Below are positions 8,895 through 11,590 of a stretch of DNA of 11,590 nt, one piece after another. The notes beneath the pieces were generated by a model. It was not told the DNA's origin. It did no database searches and was given only the letters and a program-made list of their open reading frames with translations. The stretch's first letter is position 1. Each line of letters starts with the position of its first letter. This DNA is from JACDAN01 sp046729215 (GTDB taxonomy: Bacteria; Actinomycetota; Thermoleophilia; Gaiellales; Gaiellaceae), in contig JBKPGE010000225.1 in assembly GCA_046729215.1 (NCBI GenBank), positions 1 through 11,590 of the forward strand, in the 5' to 3' direction. The translations under genes and the position numbers were made by a program.

Positions 8895-9422
8895 CTACTG
8901 CTTCGTGGTCTTCGAGGAGACGCACTTGCCGAAGGCCGACGCCTTGCCGCCGTACTTGGCGGTGAATGCAGCCTTGTCGGCGGCGCGCTCGGCCTTGCAG
9001 GCCTTCGCGGCCTTCATCGTCTTCGCCTCCTGCTGCTCGTTGGCCGTCTTGGCCTTCGAGGAGACGCACTTGCCGTACGCGTTCCGATCGTTCTTGTTTT
9101 TGCCGTAGAACTCGGCGAACGACATGCCGTTGTGGGCGGTGCGGAAGGCAGCTTCGGGCATAGCCATCTCGGCCTTGCAGGCCTTGGCGGCATTCATCTG
9201 GTTTACGGCGGCCGCGTGTGCGTGCTTGGAGACGCATTTGCCCATCGCGTTCGCGCCTGAGCCGCCCGGCGAGTACAGCGCCTTGAAGTTCGCCGCGCCG
9301 AGCGTTGTCAGCTCGGTCTTACAGACCTGCGCAGGGCTCTTGCCCTGATCGCCCTGTGCGGCGAAAGCCGCCGACGCCGTTACGGCGACCGCGGCGAGAA
9401 GAAGTGCGAGAACACCTTTCAT
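8895..9422 (-). CDS. Secreted six-cysteine repeat protein, 175 aa
   Basis: An exported protein with a signal peptide (MKGVLALLLAAVAV..., cleavage likely after the AFA near residue 21) and three related units, each with one cysteine near its start and one near its end. The Cys pairs are C34/C63, C82/C119 and C142/C167. The consensus is x-A-C-K-x-E, then a Phe/Tyr-Gly spacer, then A-x-G-K-C-V-S-x-K. Units 2 and 3 are closest and share a 22-base exact DNA match, so they arose by recent duplication. The cysteines probably form one disulfide per unit, giving small stacked modules; this is inference. No catalytic motif or membrane anchor is seen, and the protein is rich in Lys and Ala. AAGGAG four bases before ATG 9422 fixes the start. 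It is divergent from a sigma factor 147 bp away and may be under its control. Function unknown. Confidence 0.87.
   Translation of the reverse strand: MKGVLALLLAAVAVTASAAFAAQGDQGKSPAQVCKTELTTLGAANFKALYSPGGSGANAMGKCVSKHAHAAAVNQMNAAKACKAEMAMPEAAFRTAHNGMSFAEFYGKNKNDRNAYGKCVSSKAKTANEQQEAKTMKAAKACKAERAADKAAFTAKYGGKASAFGKCVSSKTTKQ
8910..8931 (-). repeat. Copy 1 of a 22-bp exact in-frame repeat (unit 3 of the secreted protein)
   Basis: Identical over 22 bases to 9054-9075 and offset by 144 bp, exactly 48 codons. It encodes the conserved GKCVSSK part of the Cys repeat. A third, diverged copy lies near 9230-9245. Confidence 0.85.
9054..9075 (-). repeat. Copy 2 of the 22-bp exact in-frame repeat (unit 2 of the secreted protein)
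   Basis: Partner of 8910-8931. The offset is a whole number of codons, so unit gain or loss by recombination would keep the reading frame. Confidence 0.85.
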
Positions 9423-9426
9423 GTTG

Positions 9427-9432
9427 CTCCTT
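9427..9432 (-). promoter_or_regulatory. Ribosome binding site of the secreted cysteine-repeat protein
   Basis: AAGGAG on the minus strand, four bases before ATG 9422; supports this start just ahead of a good signal peptide. Confidence 0.75.
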
Positions 9433-9480
9433 CAGTGGCTTGGTTTGGGAGGTGGGTACCGCAGTTCCGCATTGGTAGAC

Positions 9481-9493
9481 CCGCCCGGCGGGC
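9481..9493. promoter_or_regulatory. GC-rich inverted repeat between the secreted protein and sigma factor genes
   Basis: CCCGCC C GGCGGG, 6-bp arms around one base, within the 147-bp divergent region that must hold promoters for both genes. It may be an operator, or simply a product of the high GC content. I could not recognise a convincing ECF-type promoter pair here. Confidence 0.25.
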
Positions 9494-9569
9494 GAAACCT
9501 GCGCCATCGGCTCGTAAAGTTTCCGTTAGCGCGCCCCAGAAGACCGTTCCTGCACGCATAGTGCGGGTG

Positions 9570-10907
9570 ATGTCAGCGGTCTTCCGTGCTACGAAGGCAG
9601 CCGATTTCGACCGGCTCTACCGGCAGCATGCGGCTTCCGTGTATCGCTACGCCTTCGCGGTGCTCGGCTCGAGAGCGGACGCCGAGGACGTCGCGCAGCA
9701 GACGTTCCTCAAGGCCTACAGCGCGATCGCGCAGGGAACGAAGCCGCGGAAGGCCGAGAACTGGCTGCTCACGATCGCGCACAACGAGGTGCGCCGGCAC
9801 CTGCGCAACGGGCAGGCGCGCGCGCGCGAGGTCGAGCTCGACGAGCGGCTCGAGCAGCCTGAGCCCGAGCGCACAGACCCGAGCCTTGCCGATGTCCTCC
9901 GGGCGCTCCAGCATCTGCCTCCGGCGCAACGGTCGGCGCTTGTCATGCGTGAGTTCGAGGGCCGCTCCTACGCAGAGATGGCGCAGATCCTCGAGGTCAG
10001 CCAGAGCGCGCTCGAGTCGCTGATCTTCCGCGCGCGACGTTCCCTAGCGGAGCACTTCGAGGAGGCCCTTACCTGCGCCGAGGCCGAGCAGACCGTGTCG
10101 CGCCGTCTCGACGGACGGCTGTCGCGCCGCGAGGCGCGGCGCCTGAAACGACATCTCAGCGAATGCCCGCTCTGCGCCCGCTTCGCGAGCGTCCAGAAGC
10201 GCCAGCGCTCGCTCTTCCAGGGCCTCTCGGTGATGCCGGTTCCGGTGTCGCTTTACCTCATCCGCGGCGAGCCGGCGGCGGCGAGCCTCGGCGTAACAGG
10301 CGCAGCGGCCGGTGGCTCGGCGGCGGTCGGCGGTGGAGTAGCTGCAGGATTCGTTGCGAAGGCTGCGGCAGTCGCAGCGGCCGCGTCGGTCGCGGGCGGT
10401 GTGGGGTACGGCGTGAGTCATCACCCGCCGGCGAAAGCCGACCGCGCTCAGACGGCTCTCGTTTCCCTCGCGGCGCCGACACTCCGACTGCAACCGGTCA
10501 CCATCATCGCGCCGACGCAAACCCGCACCACGCGCAGCGAGCAAGCGCTTCCGACGGTGACGCGCGCTCAGCAGAAACCCAAGCCGAAGCAGGCGAAGGC
10601 TCTACACCGAACGAAGAGAGTTGCTGCAGGACTCGTACGGGCGCCTGAGAAGACTCCCCACATTGTCAACAAGCTTCGCGTCCCCGAGCTCATGCCCGTG
10701 GCCAAGACTCGCCCGCCGACCGCCAAGTCGGCTGCAGTTCCGACGAGAAAGCGTCCTCAAGCCGGGAAGAAACTCGGGCTCAACCGGCCGGAACGCACGA
10801 AACCGTCTCGGCCGGCACATGTCGCCGAGGCGCCGAAGCCAAAGCCTCGGCCGAAGACCGAGCCGGCACCCGCATCGGCGGACGCCGGCCGCGGCTCGAA
10901 GCGCTAG
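9570..10907 (+). CDS. ECF sigma factor fused to zf-HC2 domain, membrane segment and basic tail, 445 aa
   Basis: An RNA polymerase sigma factor of the extracytoplasmic-function type with its own anti-sigma-like extension. Region 2 spans about residues 12-85, with the core-binding DAEDVAQQTFLKAY at 37-50. Region 4 spans about 105-163, with the helix-turn-helix in YAEMAQILEVSQSALESLIF (134-153). Next comes a zinc-binding ZAS/zf-HC2 motif: C169, then H195-x3-C199-x2-C202, around the typical LDGRLSRREARRLKRHL pattern. An Ala/Gly-rich hydrophobic stretch (about 240-282) could cross the membrane, and a Pro/Lys/Arg-rich tail (about 283-445) would then lie outside. Such zinc-finger/membrane extensions occur in some actinobacterial ECF groups. 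The ATG at 9570 is chosen because region 2 starts right after it; upstream sequence (GTG 9435) is low in conserved features. No clear ribosome site is seen. It is divergent from the secreted cysteine-repeat gene and its stop overlaps the convergent propeller gene. Confidence 0.88.
   Translation: MSAVFRATKAADFDRLYRQHAASVYRYAFAVLGSRADAEDVAQQTFLKAYSAIAQGTKPRKAENWLLTIAHNEVRRHLRNGQARAREVELDERLEQPEPERTDPSLADVLRALQHLPPAQRSALVMREFEGRSYAEMAQILEVSQSALESLIFRARRSLAEHFEEALTCAEAEQTVSRRLDGRLSRREARRLKRHLSECPLCARFASVQKRQRSLFQGLSVMPVPVSLYLIRGEPAAASLGVTGAAAGGSAAVGGGVAAGFVAKAAAVAAAASVAGGVGYGVSHHPPAKADRAQTALVSLAAPTLRLQPVTIIAPTQTRTTRSEQALPTVTRAQQKPKPKQAKALHRTKRVAAGLVRAPEKTPHIVNKLRVPELMPVAKTRPPTAKSAAVPTRKRPQAGKKLGLNRPERTKPSRPAHVAEAPKPKPRPKTEPAPASADAGRGSKR
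10904..10907. other. Shared CTAG: overlapping stop codons of two convergent genes
   Basis: The palindrome CTAG supplies TAG to the sigma factor on the plus strand (10905-10907) and TAG to the propeller gene on the minus strand (10904-10906). There is no intergenic space, so any terminator for either gene must lie inside the other. Confidence 0.85.
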
Positions 10908-11590
10908 TCCTTGTTCTTCCCCTTCCCGGCCTTCGGGAACTGATTCACCCAGTACGGCGACGTCGGAGTCGGCGTCGTCGTGAAACGCGCGTTGACAGCG
11001 TAGAGACGGTTGCCGAACTCGTCGATCGTCGTCGGCACGTCGAAGTCGGGATCCGTCAGCTCTGTCACAACCGTCCCGGAGGTGAGCCGCTTGTCGAGCT
11101 TGACTACGGCGACCTTGTTGTCCAGGTTCTCAACGACATAGAGGGTCCGGCGGCCGTCGAGCAAGATCCCGTCCCCGTTCGTCACCGGCTTGTTCAGAAC
11201 GATCTCGCGCGTGACTCCGGTCCGCCGGTCGACGGTGAACAACTTGCTGACGTTCGTCCCGGCCGTGTTCGTCTGGACGATGATCAGGGTCTTGCCGTTC
11301 GGCGTCTTGTCGATGCCGTTGGCGTTGTTACCGGGGCCGTAGATGATTGCGCCGCTCAGAGGAATCGCCGTGACCTCGCCGCGGTTCACTCGGTAGAGGA
11401 ACGGCCGAATCGAGTCGGTGAAGTAGGCGCCGCCCCGCGCGACCACGACGTCGTTCACGAACGTCTGTCCAGCTCCGGTGGGCGTGAAGAACGTGTACGT
11501 GGCGAGCAGATCTCCGGTGCGCGCGCTGTAGACGAAGCCCTTGCCGGTCCCTCCACCGGCGACGAACAGGAGCCCGCGGTGGTACTCGAC
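10904..11590 (-). CDS. Beta-propeller protein, SMP-30/NHL-like, C-terminal 228 aa (cut by right edge)
   Basis: The C-terminal 228 residues of a larger protein whose start lies beyond the right edge; the frame is open up to the last base. It shows repeating four-strand blades with Gly/Asp/Asn turns: GPGNNANGIDKTPNGKTLII, VTNGDGILLDGRRTLYVVEN and PTTIDEFGNRLYAVNARF. This pattern is typical of SMP-30/gluconolactonase or NHL-type propellers. It ends in a basic tail (KAGKGKNKD). Such proteins are often secreted and bind or hydrolyse sugars, or bind partners; none of this can be fixed here because the N-terminus and possible metal ligands are missing. An internal GTG at 11458 is not a likely start because blade-like sequence (TGKGFVYSARTGDLLATY) continues upstream. 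It ends tail-to-tail with the sigma factor, sharing the bases CTAG. Confidence 0.8.
   Translation of the reverse strand, partial: VEYHRGLLFVAGGGTGKGFVYSARTGDLLATYTFFTPTGAGQTFVNDVVVARGGAYFTDSIRPFLYRVNRGEVTAIPLSGAIIYGPGNNANGIDKTPNGKTLIIVQTNTAGTNVSKLFTVDRRTGVTREIVLNKPVTNGDGILLDGRRTLYVVENLDNKVAVVKLDKRLTSGTVVTELTDPDFDVPTTIDEFGNRLYAVNARFTTTPTPTSPYWVNQFPKAGKGKNKD

Noticed and set aside
9495..9524. GAAAC-N20-GTTTC between the secreted protein and sigma genes, resembling the TetR half-sites
   Set aside because: Arms are only 5 bp with a 20-bp spacer, and GAAAC occurs many times in the window by chance; no reason to link it to the TetR regulator.
9435..9569. 45-residue N-terminal extension of the sigma factor from GTG 9435
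   Set aside because: No ribosome site, no conserved sigma sequence, and it would consume the whole divergent promoter region.
10044..10544. 166-aa minus-strand open frame opposite the sigma factor
   Set aside because: Antisense to region 4 and the zinc motif; Arg/Ala-rich with no domain.

Overview
The window is GC-rich bacterial chromosome with tightly packed genes. It most resembles an actinomycete-type genome, possibly the Thermoleophilia (Gaiella/Solirubrobacter-like). This rests on base composition, GTG starts, a long-chain-alcohol-oxidase-type GMC enzyme, and an ECF sigma factor fused to a zinc-binding domain with an Ala/Gly-rich membrane segment and a Pro/Lys-rich tail. The taxonomic guess is inference only. 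I saw no tRNA, rRNA, CRISPR array, insertion sequence or phage gene. Both window edges cut genes.

Left block (1-5917, all minus strand, read right to left): a Clp-family AAA+ unfoldase, a full-transporter-type ABC exporter half-molecule, a 91-aa two-helix membrane protein, and the N-terminal part of a GMC/FAD oxidoreductase that runs off the left edge. Gaps are 43, 64 and 14 bp, so this could be one operon, although the Clp gene and the small membrane gene have strong Shine-Dalgarno sites of their own. The Clp protein combines a short ClpC-like middle domain with no visible ClpP-binding loop.

Centre (5918-6860): a 152-bp divergent region precedes a TetR-family regulator on the plus strand. 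A 37-aa glycine-tailed single-helix miniprotein lies just downstream. Inverted repeats built on the same GAAAC/GTTTC half-site lie immediately before tetR and immediately before the miniprotein gene. Together they suggest a small self-contained regulatory unit.

Right-centre (6908-8871): a squalene-cyclase-like alpha/alpha-toroid protein on the minus strand starts only 14 bp from a divergent, translationally coupled pair of four-helix membrane proteins on the plus strand. A strong hairpin terminator ends that pair.

Right block (8895-11590): a secreted six-cysteine repeat protein (minus) is divergent from an ECF sigma factor that carries its own zf-HC2 (anti-sigma-like) domain, membrane segment and basic tail (plus). 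The sigma gene ends tail-to-tail with a beta-propeller (SMP-30/NHL-like) gene. Their stop codons overlap in a single CTAG palindrome, and the propeller gene runs off the right edge. The most unusual points are the TetR/miniprotein unit, the one-polypeptide sigma/anti-sigma-like fusion next to a cysteine-repeat secreted protein, and the hybrid Clp.
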